From: Betaproteobacteria bacterium
GTDB taxonomy: Bacteria > Pseudomonadota > Gammaproteobacteria > Burkholderiales > UBA3065
Length of the DNA stretch: 41,923 bases
Assembly: GCA_009927815.1 (NCBI GenBank)
Contig: RFMI01000060.1
Span: 1-41,923 of the forward strand
Reading direction: 5' to 3'
The notes beneath the pieces were generated by a model. The model did not search any database and was not told the DNA's origin. It saw only the letters and a list, made by a program, of their open reading frames with translations. Numbering within the stretch: position 1 is the first letter of the stretch; every line of letters starts with the position of its first letter. Shown here piece by piece: positions 1 through 8,748 of the stretch. Position numbers and translations under genes: made by a program.

Positions 1-28
1 GGTCGTCCTCGACCAGCAGGATCCTCAC
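1..28 (-). CDS. Response regulator, N-terminal fragment cut by the window edge
   Basis: Only the first nine codons lie in the window. Reading the minus strand from a GTG at 28, the peptide is M-R-I-L-L-V-E-D-D. This is the usual first beta strand and acidic pair of a receiver (REC) domain, typical of OmpR-family regulators. The GTG overlaps the stop codon of the upstream DUF2237 gene in a GTGA junction, so the two are probably translationally coupled. The output domain is outside the window, so the subfamily cannot be stated. The identification rests on this short motif alone. Confidence 0.55.
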
Positions 29-420
29 CCGGCAGGCGGCACCAGCGCGTGCCGTCGCAGGTCGTCGAGGCTGAGGTAGGCCAGCGCCGAAAAATGAGTG
101 GCCTCAAGGACCACGGGTGGCGCGACACCGGCGGCCAATGCCTCTTTCCAGCGCGCTGCGCACAAGCACCAGCGGTCACCGGGTTTGAGACCGGGGAAGC
201 CAAAGTGCGGCGCCGGCGTGATCAGGTCGTTGCCCTGGCTCAGCGAGAACTGCAGGAATTCGTCGGTCACTTCGGCGCACACCACGTGCAGGCCGACGTC
301 TCCCGGGCCGGTGCGACAGCAGCCGTCACGAAAAAAACCAGTGACTGGCTGGACGCTGCACGGCTGAAGTTCGCCTCCCAGCACATTGCGGGCGGTCATG
401 GACGCAGTGGAGTCGGTCAT
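25..420 (-). CDS. DUF2237 family protein
   Basis: A 131-residue protein of the DUF2237 family, whose biochemical role is not established. The family's features are all visible: the start N-V-L-G-G, a Cys-rich G-F-F-R-D-G-C-C segment, the central F-G-F-P-G-L-K-P-G-D-R-W-C-L-C block, and A-P-P-V-V-L-E-A-T-H near the C-terminus. The conserved cysteines suggest metal or redox chemistry, which is inference. The ATG at 420 is taken as the start; an in-frame ATG at 399 directly before the conserved core is the alternative. It is divergent from dnaE across about 100 bases and overlaps the response regulator that follows. The longer open frame upstream of 420 runs into the dnaE start region and lacks family similarity. 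Confidence 0.85.
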   Translation of the reverse strand: MTDSTASMTARNVLGGELQPCSVQPVTGFFRDGCCRTGPGDVGLHVVCAEVTDEFLQFSLSQGNDLITPAPHFGFPGLKPGDRWCLCAARWKEALAAGVAPPVVLEATHFSALAYLSLDDLRRHALVPPAG

Positions 421-519
421 CTCGGTGGGGTGGTGGTCGGAGTAAACTGGGCAAACCCAAATGTGGTCTGCACGACGATGATACCGCCAGTGCGACGCAG
501 CCAACTGCAGCGATTCGAT

Positions 520-3500
520 ATGCCCGCACCGCGTTTTGTCCACCTGCGACTGCACAGCGAGTACTCCGTCAGCGACGGCGTCACCCGCATCGACGACGCC
601 ATCGACGCGGCGCACGCCGATGGCCAGCCCGCGCTGGCACTCACCGACTTGGGCAATCTGTTCGGACTGGTCAAGTTCTACAAACAGGCGCGGGCCCGCG
701 GCATCAAGCCGATCTGCGGCGCAGACTTCTGGCTAGCCAGCGACTCCGACACCGAACCGTCACGCCTGCTACTGCTGGTGCGCGACCACGGTGGCTATCT
801 GGCGCTGTGCCGACTGATGACGCGGGCCTACCGCGAGGGACTCGAGCGCGGCCGCGCGACGCTGCGCCGCGAGTGGTTCGACAACGAAGATTGCAGTGGC
901 CTGATCCTGCTCTGCGGCGCCCGCCACGGCGAGATCGGGCGGGCGCTACTGGGCGGCAACAGCGATGCCGCCGAGGCGCTGGCGCGCGAGTGGTCGGCGC
1001 GCTTCCCCGGCGCCTGCTATCTCGAGGTCCAACGCGACGGCTCGGCCGACGCCGAGTCGCACACCCGGGCGACCGCGCGCTTGGCGAGTCGGCTGCGCTT
1101 ACCTTTGGTGGCCACCCATCCGGTGCAGTTTCTACGCCCCGACGACTTCAAAGCCCATGAAGCACGGGTCTGCATCGCCGAGGGCCACGTGTTGTCGGAC
1201 CGCAAACGGCCGCGCAAATACAGCCCCGAGCAGTACTTCATGGGTCAAGACGAGATGGCCTCGCGCTTTGCCGACTTGCCCCAAGCACTGGAAAACGCCG
1301 TCGTCATTGCGCGGCGCTGCAATCTGCAACTGACGCTGGGCAAGTCGAAGCTGCCACTGTTCCCGACACCCGAGGGGGTGACGCTGGACCAGTTTCTCGT
1401 CGATGAGTCGCGCGCCGGTCTGAACCAGCGCTTGCTGCAGCTCTACCCCAACAGCGCCGAGCGCGAACGAGAGCGCGCACGGTATGAGGCGCGGCTCGAC
1501 TTCGAGTGCCAGACCATCGTGCAGATGGGCTTCCCAGGCTACTTCCTGATCGTCGCCGACTTTATCGGCTGGGCCAAACGCAACGGCGTGCCGGTCGGGC
1601 CGGGGCGCGGCTCCGGCGCTGGCTCGCTGGTCGCCTACAGCCTGGGCATCACCGACCTCGACCCGCTGCGCTACGACCTGCTGTTCGAGCGCTTCCTGAA
1701 CCCGGAGCGGGTGTCCATGCCCGACTTCGACATCGATTTTTGCCAAGAGGGCCGCGACCGCGTCATCGACTACGTGCGCGGCAAATACGGCGACGCATCG
1801 GTGTCGCAAATCGCCACCTTCGGCACGATGGCGGCGCGCGCAGTGCTGCGCGACGTCGGGCGGGTGCTCGAGTGGGGCTACAACCGTACCGACGAGCTGG
1901 TCAAGCTGGTGCCCAACCCGCCGGGCAAGGCGGTGACGCTCAAGCGCCGCACCGACCCGGACGACAAGCAGACGCTCTACGCCCGCGAAGAGGCTCCGGA
2001 ACTCGAGGCGCGCGAGGCGCGGGACGAGGAGACCGCCGAGCTGCTGGCGCTTGCCGAGCAGCTGGAAGGCACCATCCGCAATGTCGGCATGCACGCCGGC
2101 GGCGTGCTGATTGCGCCGGGCAAGCTCACTGATTTCTGCCCGCTCTACCTCGCCGAGGGCGGCGCGCCGGTGTCGCAGTTCGACAAGGACGACGTCGAGG
2201 CCGCCGGTCTGGTCAAGTTTGACTTCCTCGGCCTGACCACGCTGACCATCCTTGCCGCGGCAGAAAAATTCACGCGCGCCCTGCCGCCAGAGCAGGGCGG
2301 CAACCCAGCTTTCGAGCTCGGCGCCCTGCCGCTGGACGACCGTGCCACCTTCGAGTTGCTGGCCAGCGCCAACACCACGGCTGTGTTCCAGCTCGAATCG
2401 CGGGGCATGAAGGACATGCTCAAGCGCGCCAAACCCGATCGCTTCGAGGACATCATCGCGCTGGTGGCGCTCTACCGCCCCGGGCCGATGGACCTGATCC
2501 CCGACTTCATCGAGCGCAAGCATGGCAAGCAACGCGTCGAATACCTCGACGAGCGGCTCAAGCCGATCCTCGGTGAGACCTACGGCATCATGGTTTACCA
2601 GGAACAGGTGATGCAGATTGCGCAGGTGATCGGCGGCTACTCACTGGGTGCCGCCGACCTGCTGCGCCGGGCGATGGGCAAGAAGAAGCCCGAGGAGATG
2701 GCCGCGCACCGCGTCACCTTCACCGAGGGCGCCGCCAAGAACGGCGTGTCAGAGCAGCGCGCGACCCAGCTGTTCGACTTGATGGAGCGCTTTGCCGGTT
2801 ACGGCTTCAACAAATCGCACGCCGCCGCCTACGCCTTGGTGGCCTACCAGACCGCTTACATGAAGGCGCACCACGCCGCCGCGTTTGCCGCCGCCAACAT
2901 GAGTTCGGCGCTGGACGATACTGACAAGCTGCGGGTGTTTTTCGAGGACGCGCGGGTCAACGGCATCACCATCCTGCCACCCGACGTGAACGCCTCCGAC
3001 TACCGCTTCGTGCCGGTGGACGCGCGCTCGGTCCGCTATGGTCTGGGCGGCATCAAGGGCGCTGGCGAGGGCGCCATCCAAAGCCTGATCTCCGCGCGGC
3101 AGACCGGTGGCGCCTTCACCAGCCTGTTCGATTTTTGCGCCCGCGTCGACCGCCGACTGGCCAACCGCAAGACCTGGAGGCGCTGATTCGCGGTGGCGCT
3201 TTCGACGCGCTGCACGCCGACCGCGCGGCGATGCTGGCGTCGGTCGGACTGGCCATGGAGGCCGCCGAGCAGGCCGCCGCCAACGTCAACCAGGTGAGCC
3301 TGTTCGGCGACGACGAGCCGATGGCCGCGGTGAGCCATGCACTGGTCGACTGTCCGCCCTGGAGTGACGAAGAGCGCCTGAGTGCCGAAAAAGCGGTACT
3401 GGGTTTTTACCTGTCGGGGCACCCCTTCGACGCGGCCTGGCCGCGCCTGCAGGGCTTCGTCAAGACGCGCCTGAAAGACCTGCAAGCGGCTCGCGAAACG

Positions 3501-4037
3501 CAAGTTCTGGCCGGAATCGTGGTCGGCTTCAAGGTGGTGATGGGCGCGCGGGGGCGGCGTGGCATCGTGCAACTCGACGACAACACCGCGGTGGTGGAGG
3601 TGACGGTGTTCGGCGAGACCCTGGACGCCAGCCAAGGCCACTTGCTCGACGAGCGTCTGGTGGTGATCGAGGGCCGCGCCAGCCACGATGAGTACTCCGA
3701 CAGCACTCGCGTGGTCGCCGACGCCGTGTTCGACCTCGACGCTGCGCGCAGCCGTTTTGCCCGTCGCGTCACCTTGCGCATGAACGGCGGCTCTGACCTC
3801 GACCGGCTACGCGGCCTGCTGCAACCGCACACCAGCGGCAGCACAGCCATCCGCATCGACTATCGCAACCACGAGGCGACCGCGCAGATCGAACTTGGCG
3901 AGGACTGGCGGGTGCGCTTGTCGCCCGGACTGCTGGGCGCGCTCACCGAGTGGCTGAGTGCCGAGAACATCGGCATCGAATACGGCGTGCCAGAGGGCGG
4001 TGGCGGTGGTGCAGGGCGACGGCGCCCGCGCCATTAA
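520..4037 (+). CDS. dnaE: DNA polymerase III subunit alpha (interrupted by a one-base frameshift)
   Basis: Catalytic subunit of the replicative DNA polymerase. The ATG at 520 begins M-P-A-P-R-F-V-H-L-R, the usual start of the N-terminal PHP domain. The catalytic P-D-F-D-I-D-F motif lies near codons 401-407, where the DnaE aspartates are expected, and G-P-G-R-G-S-G-A-G-S precedes it. The first frame ends at a TGA at 3184. Homology continues one frame over from about 3174 (L-E-A-L-I-R-G-G-A-F-D) to TAA at 4035. Restoring one C in the CC at 3173-3174 gives a continuous product of about 1172 residues, normal for the family. The second part carries the clamp-binding-like Q-V-S-L-F-G and the OB-fold region. 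Since dnaE is essential and the rest is intact, a sequencing or assembly error is more likely than a real mutation. The long open frame before 520 is not part of the protein. Confidence 0.95.
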
Positions 4038-4052
4038 GGGCTGCGTGCCGCT

Positions 4053-4080
4053 TTGCCCCACCCCTGCGCTGGTCTAGAAT
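4053..4080 (+). promoter_or_regulatory. Candidate sigma-70 promoter for the cofactor operon
   Basis: In the 85-base gap between dnaE and the flavoprotein gene, TTGCCC (4053-4058) and TAGAAT (4075-4080) are separated by 16 bases. They resemble -35 and -10 elements about 40 bases before the start codon at 4123. The match is partial, especially at -35. It is the only plausible promoter seen before the four overlapping genes that follow. Confidence 0.4.
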
Positions 4081-4122
4081 CGGCGACCCTGCTGACCGGA
4101 ACCGCTGCGCGGCGAGTGCTTC

Positions 4123-4749
4123 ATGCAAGACGTCAAACCCCGCCTGGCCTGGGGCATCACCGGATCCGGGCATTTCCTCAAAGAATCACTCGACATCGCG
4201 CTGTCGCTGCCGCATTGCGACCTGTTCCTGAGTCGCGCCGCCGAGGAGATCCTGCCGATGTACGGCATCAGCCTCAACGGCCTCAAGGACCGCGCGCGTG
4301 TCTATCGCGACACGACCGCCAGCTCAGTGCCGGTGGGTCTGTTCTACTACGGCCATTACCACACGGTGGTGATCGCCCCGGCCACCAGCAACACCGTCGC
4401 CAAATGTGCGCTGGGTTTGTCCGACAGCCTGATCAGCAACCTGTTTGCGCAGGCCGGCAAGACGCGCGTACCGATCTACCTCTATGCCTGCGACACCGAG
4501 CCCGAGATGGATACCGAGGCCCCCAAGGACTGGGTCAAGGTCTACCCGCGCCCGATCGACCTCGAATACACCCGTCGCGTTGGCGAAATGGACGGCGTGA
4601 CCGTGCTGCACTCGGTCGAAGCGCTGCAGATCGCGGTTGAGCAGCGTCTGCGGGTAGCACCCACGCCGACACTCGGCGATGTCCACCGCGACCTCGACAC
4701 CCTCATCGGTGAGGGTCGTGGTGAAGGCGGCGGAGACGGCCGCCGCTGA
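4123..4749 (+). CDS. Flavoprotein of the DmrB/AfpA type (dihydromethanopterin reductase-like)
   Basis: A 208-residue protein of the flavoprotein (PF02441-type) family. Visible features are the N-terminal W-G-I-T-G-S-G-H-F-L FMN-binding loop and the segment A-P-A-T-S-N-T-V-A-K followed by S-L-I-S-N-L. Archaeal and bacterial homologues include DmrB, which reduces dihydromethanopterin to tetrahydromethanopterin, and the AfpA proteins of methylotroph clusters. The downstream partners are pterin and furan cofactor genes, which supports reduction or biosynthesis of a methanopterin-type cofactor as its role. That specific activity is inferred from context. The C-terminal 30 residues are Gly/Arg-rich and not conserved. 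Its TGA shares one base with the ATG of the next gene, so they are probably one operon. Confidence 0.85.
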   Translation: MQDVKPRLAWGITGSGHFLKESLDIALSLPHCDLFLSRAAEEILPMYGISLNGLKDRARVYRDTTASSVPVGLFYYGHYHTVVIAPATSNTVAKCALGLSDSLISNLFAQAGKTRVPIYLYACDTEPEMDTEAPKDWVKVYPRPIDLEYTRRVGEMDGVTVLHSVEALQIAVEQRLRVAPTPTLGDVHRDLDTLIGEGRGEGGGDGRR

Positions 4750-6200
4750 TGAGCGAGCACATCCTCTTTCTCACCGGCAAATTGGCCCAAAAGAGCCTGC
4801 ATCAGGTCCTCGAGGGCATGGCGCCGACGGGCTTCGACTACACCGTGCACGACATCGGCATCTCGGTGGCGGGGCTGATGACCACCGAGATGATTCTGCG
4901 CCGGCTGGACAACGCCATGGGCGCGACGCGTATGGTGCTACCGGGTCGCTGCCGTGGCGAACTGGCGCCGCTGGCGGCCAAGTACGGCATCCCGGTCGAA
5001 CGCGGCCCGGACGACCTCAAAGATATGCCGCAGTTCTTCGGCCGCGCCGCGACCCGACCCGATCTGTCGCAACAACGCGTGCTGATCTTTGGCGAGATCG
5101 TCGAGGCGGCGCAGGTGAGCGTGGCGCGCATCGTCGAGCGTGCGACCTACTACCGCGACTGCGGCGCCGACGTCATCGATCTGGGCTTTCTGCCGGGCGA
5201 GCGCTTCGAGCATCTGGAAGAAGCGATCACCGAGCTCAAGCGCATGGGCCTGCGTGTCAGTGTGGACTCGCTTGCGCCGGAAGACCTCATCCGCGGCGGG
5301 CGCGCCGGCGCCGACTACCTGCTGTCGCTGCACGAGGGCACCCTGCATGTGGTCGACGAAGTGGCCAGCACGCCGATTCTGGTCGGCCAGCCAGCGCAGG
5401 ACATGGCCAGCCTGGAGCGCGCCATGGAGGCGATAGACAAACGTGGTCGGGCGATGCTCTGCGACCCCATCCTCGAGCCGATCCACTTTGGTTTCACCGA
5501 GTCGATCGTGCGCTACCGCGACTTCCGCGCCAAATACCCGGACGTTCCGATGATGATGGGCGTCGGCAATCTCACCGAACTCACCGACGCTGATACTGCC
5601 GGCATTAACGCCCTGCTGTTCGGCATCATCTCCGAACTGCGCGTCGACGCCGTCCTGGCGACCGAGGTGAGCCCACACGCGCGCAGTGCAATTCGCGAGG
5701 CTGACCATGCGCGGCGCATCATGTTCTGGTCGGGCGAACGCAACCGCCTGCCCAAGGATGTCGATGACAGCCTGATGAACCTGCACGAGCGCCGCCCCTT
5801 CCCCTACACCCCGGACGAGATCGGCGAGTTCGCGGCGGCGGTGAAGGACGCCAATTACCGCATCCAAGTGTCGGAAGCCGGCGTGCACCTCTACAACCGC
5901 GACGGTCTGCTCACCGAGGGCGACCCCTACGACTTCTTCCCAAAACTGCGCGAGGCGCTGGGCGGTGACGCTGGTCATGCGTTTTATCTGGGCGTCGAGC
6001 TGGCGCGCGCCCACATGGCGTGGAAGCTCGGCAAGCGCTACGACCAGGATGAGGACCTGAAGTGGGGCGCGGCGCTGCCACCAGTGGTCGAGGACCTCAC
6101 CCACCAGAAAGCCATGGGCGCGACCATGCCGCTGCGACGGCAGAACAAAGGTCGCACCCAGCCGGTCAGCAATCCTGATGCGGAGGCTGAGGGTGAGTAA
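4749..6200 (+). CDS. Dihydropteroate synthase-like protein (DUF6513 plus TIM barrel)
   Basis: A 483-residue protein. The N-terminal ~100 residues match the DUF6513 type, with H-I-L-F-L-T-G-K-L-A and V-H-D-I-G-I-S-V-A-G-L. A pterin-binding TIM barrel related to dihydropteroate synthase follows, with D-V-I-D-L-G-F-L-P-G-E and M-M-M-G-V-G-N-L-T-E. Such proteins are shared by methanogens and methylotrophic bacteria and belong to the tetrahydromethanopterin gene set. They are distinct from the folate enzyme FolP. The likely role is joining the pterin to the arylamine part of the cofactor, inferred from the family. The start codon overlaps the preceding stop by one base, and its last codons overlap the next gene. 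Confidence 0.88.
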   Translation: MSEHILFLTGKLAQKSLHQVLEGMAPTGFDYTVHDIGISVAGLMTTEMILRRLDNAMGATRMVLPGRCRGELAPLAAKYGIPVERGPDDLKDMPQFFGRAATRPDLSQQRVLIFGEIVEAAQVSVARIVERATYYRDCGADVIDLGFLPGERFEHLEEAITELKRMGLRVSVDSLAPEDLIRGGRAGADYLLSLHEGTLHVVDEVASTPILVGQPAQDMASLERAMEAIDKRGRAMLCDPILEPIHFGFTESIVRYRDFRAKYPDVPMMMGVGNLTELTDADTAGINALLFGIISELRVDAVLATEVSPHARSAIREADHARRIMFWSGERNRLPKDVDDSLMNLHERRPFPYTPDEIGEFAAAVKDANYRIQVSEAGVHLYNRDGLLTEGDPYDFFPKLREALGGDAGHAFYLGVELARAHMAWKLGKRYDQDEDLKWGAALPPVVEDLTHQKAMGATMPLRRQNKGRTQPVSNPDAEAEGE

Positions 6201-6777
6201 TCACTTCATCCGCGAGGTCATCGTCACCACGCAGTCGCCCGAGGGTCTGCCGCACATCGCGCCGATGGGCGTCTGGGAGGAGGATGGCCTGGTGACGCTG
6301 GCGCCGTTCCGCCCTTCGCGCACGCTCGACAACGTCCTCGCGCGCAGCGTGGCGGTGGTCAACGCCTGTGACGACGTCCGCATCTTCGCCGGATGCCTGA
6401 CTGGGCGCCACGACTGGCCGCTGATCGCGGGCGAGACGCGCGGCACGCTGCGCTTGCGGGACGCGGTGAGCCATCAGGAGCTGCAACTGGAGCGGGTCGA
6501 TGAGGACGAGCAACGCCCCAAGTTGCGCTGCCGCGTCATGCGCGAAGAAGCACATCGCCCCTTCCTCGGCTTCAACCGGGCGCGCGCCGCGGTGCTCGAG
6601 TGCGCCATCTTGGCCAGCCGCCTGCACATGCTCCCCGCCGACAAGATTCGCGCCGAGCTTCTCTACCTGACGATTGCAATCCAGAAGACCGCCGGCCCGA
6701 CCGAACGCGAAGCTTGGGGTTGGCTGCTGGAGAAGATCGAAGCGCATCTGGCGGATGCGGAGACCGCACCGCGATGA
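6193..6777 (+). CDS. DUF447 family protein, cofactor cluster
   Basis: A protein of about 194 residues of the DUF447 family, which has a split-barrel flavin-reductase-like fold. H-I-A-P-M-G-V-W and the following P-F-R-P-S-R-T-L-D-N segment are characteristic. The family is found in methanogens and in methylotrophs with tetrahydromethanopterin; its reaction is not established. The start chosen is GTG at 6193, because GGAGG at 6182-6186 sits six bases before it. An in-frame ATG at 6178 has no ribosome binding site and would overlap the upstream gene further. The stop overlaps the ATG of mfnB in an ATGA junction. Confidence 0.82.
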   Translation: MSNHFIREVIVTTQSPEGLPHIAPMGVWEEDGLVTLAPFRPSRTLDNVLARSVAVVNACDDVRIFAGCLTGRHDWPLIAGETRGTLRLRDAVSHQELQLERVDEDEQRPKLRCRVMREEAHRPFLGFNRARAAVLECAILASRLHMLPADKIRAELLYLTIAIQKTAGPTEREAWGWLLEKIEAHLADAETAPR

Positions 6778-7460
6778 CCCGCCTGCTGATCAGCGTGAGT
6801 ACGGCCGCCGAAGCGTGTCTGGCGCTCGCAGCCGGCGCCGACATCGTCGATGGCAAGGATGCGGCCGCTGGACCCCTGGCTGCCCTGCCCGACGTCACCC
6901 TGCGCGACATCGTCGCGGCGGTGGCGGGGCGAGTACCCGTCTCAGCCACGATCGGCGACTGGCCGGCCGAGCCCGAGGTGCTGTTACAGGCCGCCGAGCG
7001 CGTCGCCGCCGCCGGCGTCGATTGGGTCAAAGTGGGGTTCTATCCGGGTGGCGACTGGGACGCTTGCCGTGCAGCGCTGGCGCCCTTGGCCCAACGCACG
7101 CCCTTGATTGCCCTGCTGCTGGCCGACCGCACGCCCAATCCGACTGAGCAGCTCGCGGCCTTTGCGGCAGCAGGTTTCCGGGGCGTGATGCTTGACACCG
7201 CCAGCAAGGACGGGCGCCGCCTGACCGACCACAGTTCAATCGGTAGTTTGTCCGGCTTTGTCGCGGAAGCGCGCAAGCACCATCTGCAATGCGGTCTTGC
7301 CGGGTCTTTGCGGCAGACCGACCTCGCCGATCTCTTACCACTGGGCGCCGACGTATTGGGCTTTCGCGGTGCCGCCTGCCACGACGGGCATCGCGCTCAA
7401 GCCCTGTGCGCCGACCGCGTGACTGCGCTGGCCGACGCCTTGCAAGTCAGCGTCTTTTAG
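6774..7460 (+). CDS. mfnB: (5-formylfuran-3-yl)methyl phosphate synthase, MfnB
   Basis: A 228-residue TIM-barrel enzyme (DUF556) that makes the furan precursor of methanofuran or methylofuran from two glyceraldehyde-3-phosphate molecules. The family's catalytic residues appear at the expected spacing: Lys28 in D-I-V-D-G-K-D, Lys86 in V-K-V-G-F-Y, and Asp141/Lys145 in M-L-D-T-A-S-K-D-G. The segment after Lys28 reads A-A-A-G-P-L-A-A, where most relatives have G-x-L-G-A, a mild departure. The start ATG at 6774 overlaps the DUF447 stop. Its stop overlaps that of the convergent chemoreceptor by four bases. Together with the three genes before it, this implies a formaldehyde-oxidation pathway using archaeal-type C1 cofactors. 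Confidence 0.92.
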   Translation: MTRLLISVSTAAEACLALAAGADIVDGKDAAAGPLAALPDVTLRDIVAAVAGRVPVSATIGDWPAEPEVLLQAAERVAAAGVDWVKVGFYPGGDWDACRAALAPLAQRTPLIALLLADRTPNPTEQLAAFAAAGFRGVMLDTASKDGRRLTDHSSIGSLSGFVAEARKHHLQCGLAGSLRQTDLADLLPLGADVLGFRGAACHDGHRAQALCADRVTALADALQVSVF

Positions 7461-8656
7461 CTGGCTGCGACTGCCGCGCCGTCGATCTGGAAGCGCTCGA
7501 CCAAGGTCTTCATTTGATCCGCAGTGGTCCGCAGCTGATTGCTCGATGCAGCAATCTGATGCGCCCCTTGCGCCGTGTCATTGGCGACGTCACGCACCCG
7601 TTCGATGGCTGTAGCAACGTTGGCGACCACCTCGTTCTGCGCTGCCGAAGACTCGACGATCAAGCGGTTCATGTCGTTGATGGTGGCGATCGCATTCACG
7701 ATGCGCGACAGCGAATCACCGGCACCGGCCGCGTGCTGCACGCTCTCGTGGGTGCGCAACTGACCCGCCTCCATCACCTGCGCAGCGTTGGCCGCGACGG
7801 CTTGCAAGCGCTCGATCATCGCCTGGATCTCTTGCGTTGACTGCTGCGTGCGTGAGGCCAAGGTCCGCACCTCGTCTGCCACCACGGCAAAGCCACGACC
7901 GTGGTCACCCGCACGCGCGGCCTCGATGGCCGCGTTGAGCGCCAGCAGATTGGTCTGCTCGGCCACGCCCTTGATGACGTCCACCACCCGACCGATCTGC
8001 TCGCTATCGACGCGCAGCCCGTTGATGACTTCTGCCGTGCGACTCACCTCGGTGGCCAGCAGATCGATCGCCTCGATCGCCTTGAGCACCACCGCCTTGC
8101 TGGCGTCGGCCTCTTGATTGGCGTCGGCGGCAGCGGTCGCCGCAGCGTTGGCGTGGTCAGCGACCTGGCTCATGTGCTGGGTCATCAGGTCGATCGACAT
8201 CGCCATGCCGTGGGTATCGTCGTGCTGGCGGGTGACGTTGCTGCCGCCACGCTCAGTCACTTCAGCCAACTCCGAGGCAGCGTCGGACAGCGAACCGGCT
8301 GCGATGCGGATATCGCTGACGATGCTGACCACCGACTTGCGAACGATGTTGACTTCGTGCGCCATCCAGGCGAACTCATCCTTGCCGGACAGGGCCAGTT
8401 TGCGATCGAATCGGCCACCCGCCATCTGTTGCAGGGCTGTGGCGAGCCGGAATGCGCGATCGCCAGCTCGTCGGCCCAGCACCGTTGCGAACACCAGCGA
8501 CAGAATTAGCCCAACTGCGAGCAGGGCCACCGAGATCGATTGCAGCACCGAATCACCGCTGAACACAAACACCACCGCCACGATCGCCAGCATCGGCAAC
8601 GACGCCACCAAGGCTACCAACTGCATCTGCACCCTGAGGTTGAGGTTCTCGAACAT
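7457..8656 (-). CDS. Methyl-accepting chemotaxis protein without a periplasmic sensor domain
   Basis: A 399-residue chemoreceptor. Two hydrophobic segments (about residues 12-33 and 39-58) are separated by only a few residues, so there is no periplasmic ligand domain. A HAMP-like linker and a full MCP signalling domain follow. Its hairpin tip contains [19 protein letters not shown], the contact site for CheA and CheW. The start is ATG at 8656, preceded by AGGAG with a five-base gap; an in-frame GTG at 8659 is less well placed. It likely senses a membrane or cytoplasmic cue, which is inference. It converges on mfnB and is divergent from the CobW gene. Confidence 0.92.
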   Translation of the reverse strand: MFENLNLRVQMQLVALVASLPMLAIVAVVFVFSGDSVLQSISVALLAVGLILSLVFATVLGRRAGDRAFRLATALQQMAGGRFDRKLALSGKDEFAWMAHEVNIVRKSVVSIVSDIRIAAGSLSDAASELAEVTERGGSNVTRQHDDTHGMAMSIDLMTQHMSQVADHANAAATAAADANQEADASKAVVLKAIEAIDLLATEVSRTAEVINGLRVDSEQIGRVVDVIKGVAEQTNLLALNAAIEAARAGDHGRGFAVVADEVRTLASRTQQSTQEIQAMIERLQAVAANAAQVMEAGQLRTHESVQHAAGAGDSLSRIVNAIATINDMNRLIVESSAAQNEVVANVATAIERVRDVANDTAQGAHQIAASSNQLRTTADQMKTLVERFQIDGAAVAAS

Positions 8657-8706
8657 CACATCTCCTGTCTGAATCGCCGTGTATGGGGGCGAGGTGTATG
8701 TCTAGC

Positions 8707-8748
8707 GTGGGTATTATCGTCAAATATGATTACAACGCGCATACCCAC
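8707..8748. repeat. Inverted repeat spanning the CobW-family start codon
   Basis: GTGGGTAT (8707-8714) and ATACCCAC (8741-8748) form perfect 8-base inverted arms separated by 26 bases. The ATG at 8726 lies in the interval. In RNA this could form a long-loop hairpin over the start; in DNA it could be an operator for the divergent pair. It may be chance. Confidence 0.3.

Noticed and set aside
49-519. N-terminal extension of dnaE
   Set aside because: The frame is open but overlaps the divergent DUF2237 gene, and DnaE homology begins exactly at ATG 520.
1132-2532. Long open frame (about 466 codons) antisense to dnaE
   Set aside because: It mirrors a conserved polymerase gene, has no recognisable domain, and is typical of antisense frames in GC-rich DNA.
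4938-6104. Antisense open frame of about 388 codons opposite the DHPS-like gene
   Set aside because: Composition is His/Val/Arg-rich shadow sequence with no motifs; the plus-strand gene explains the region.
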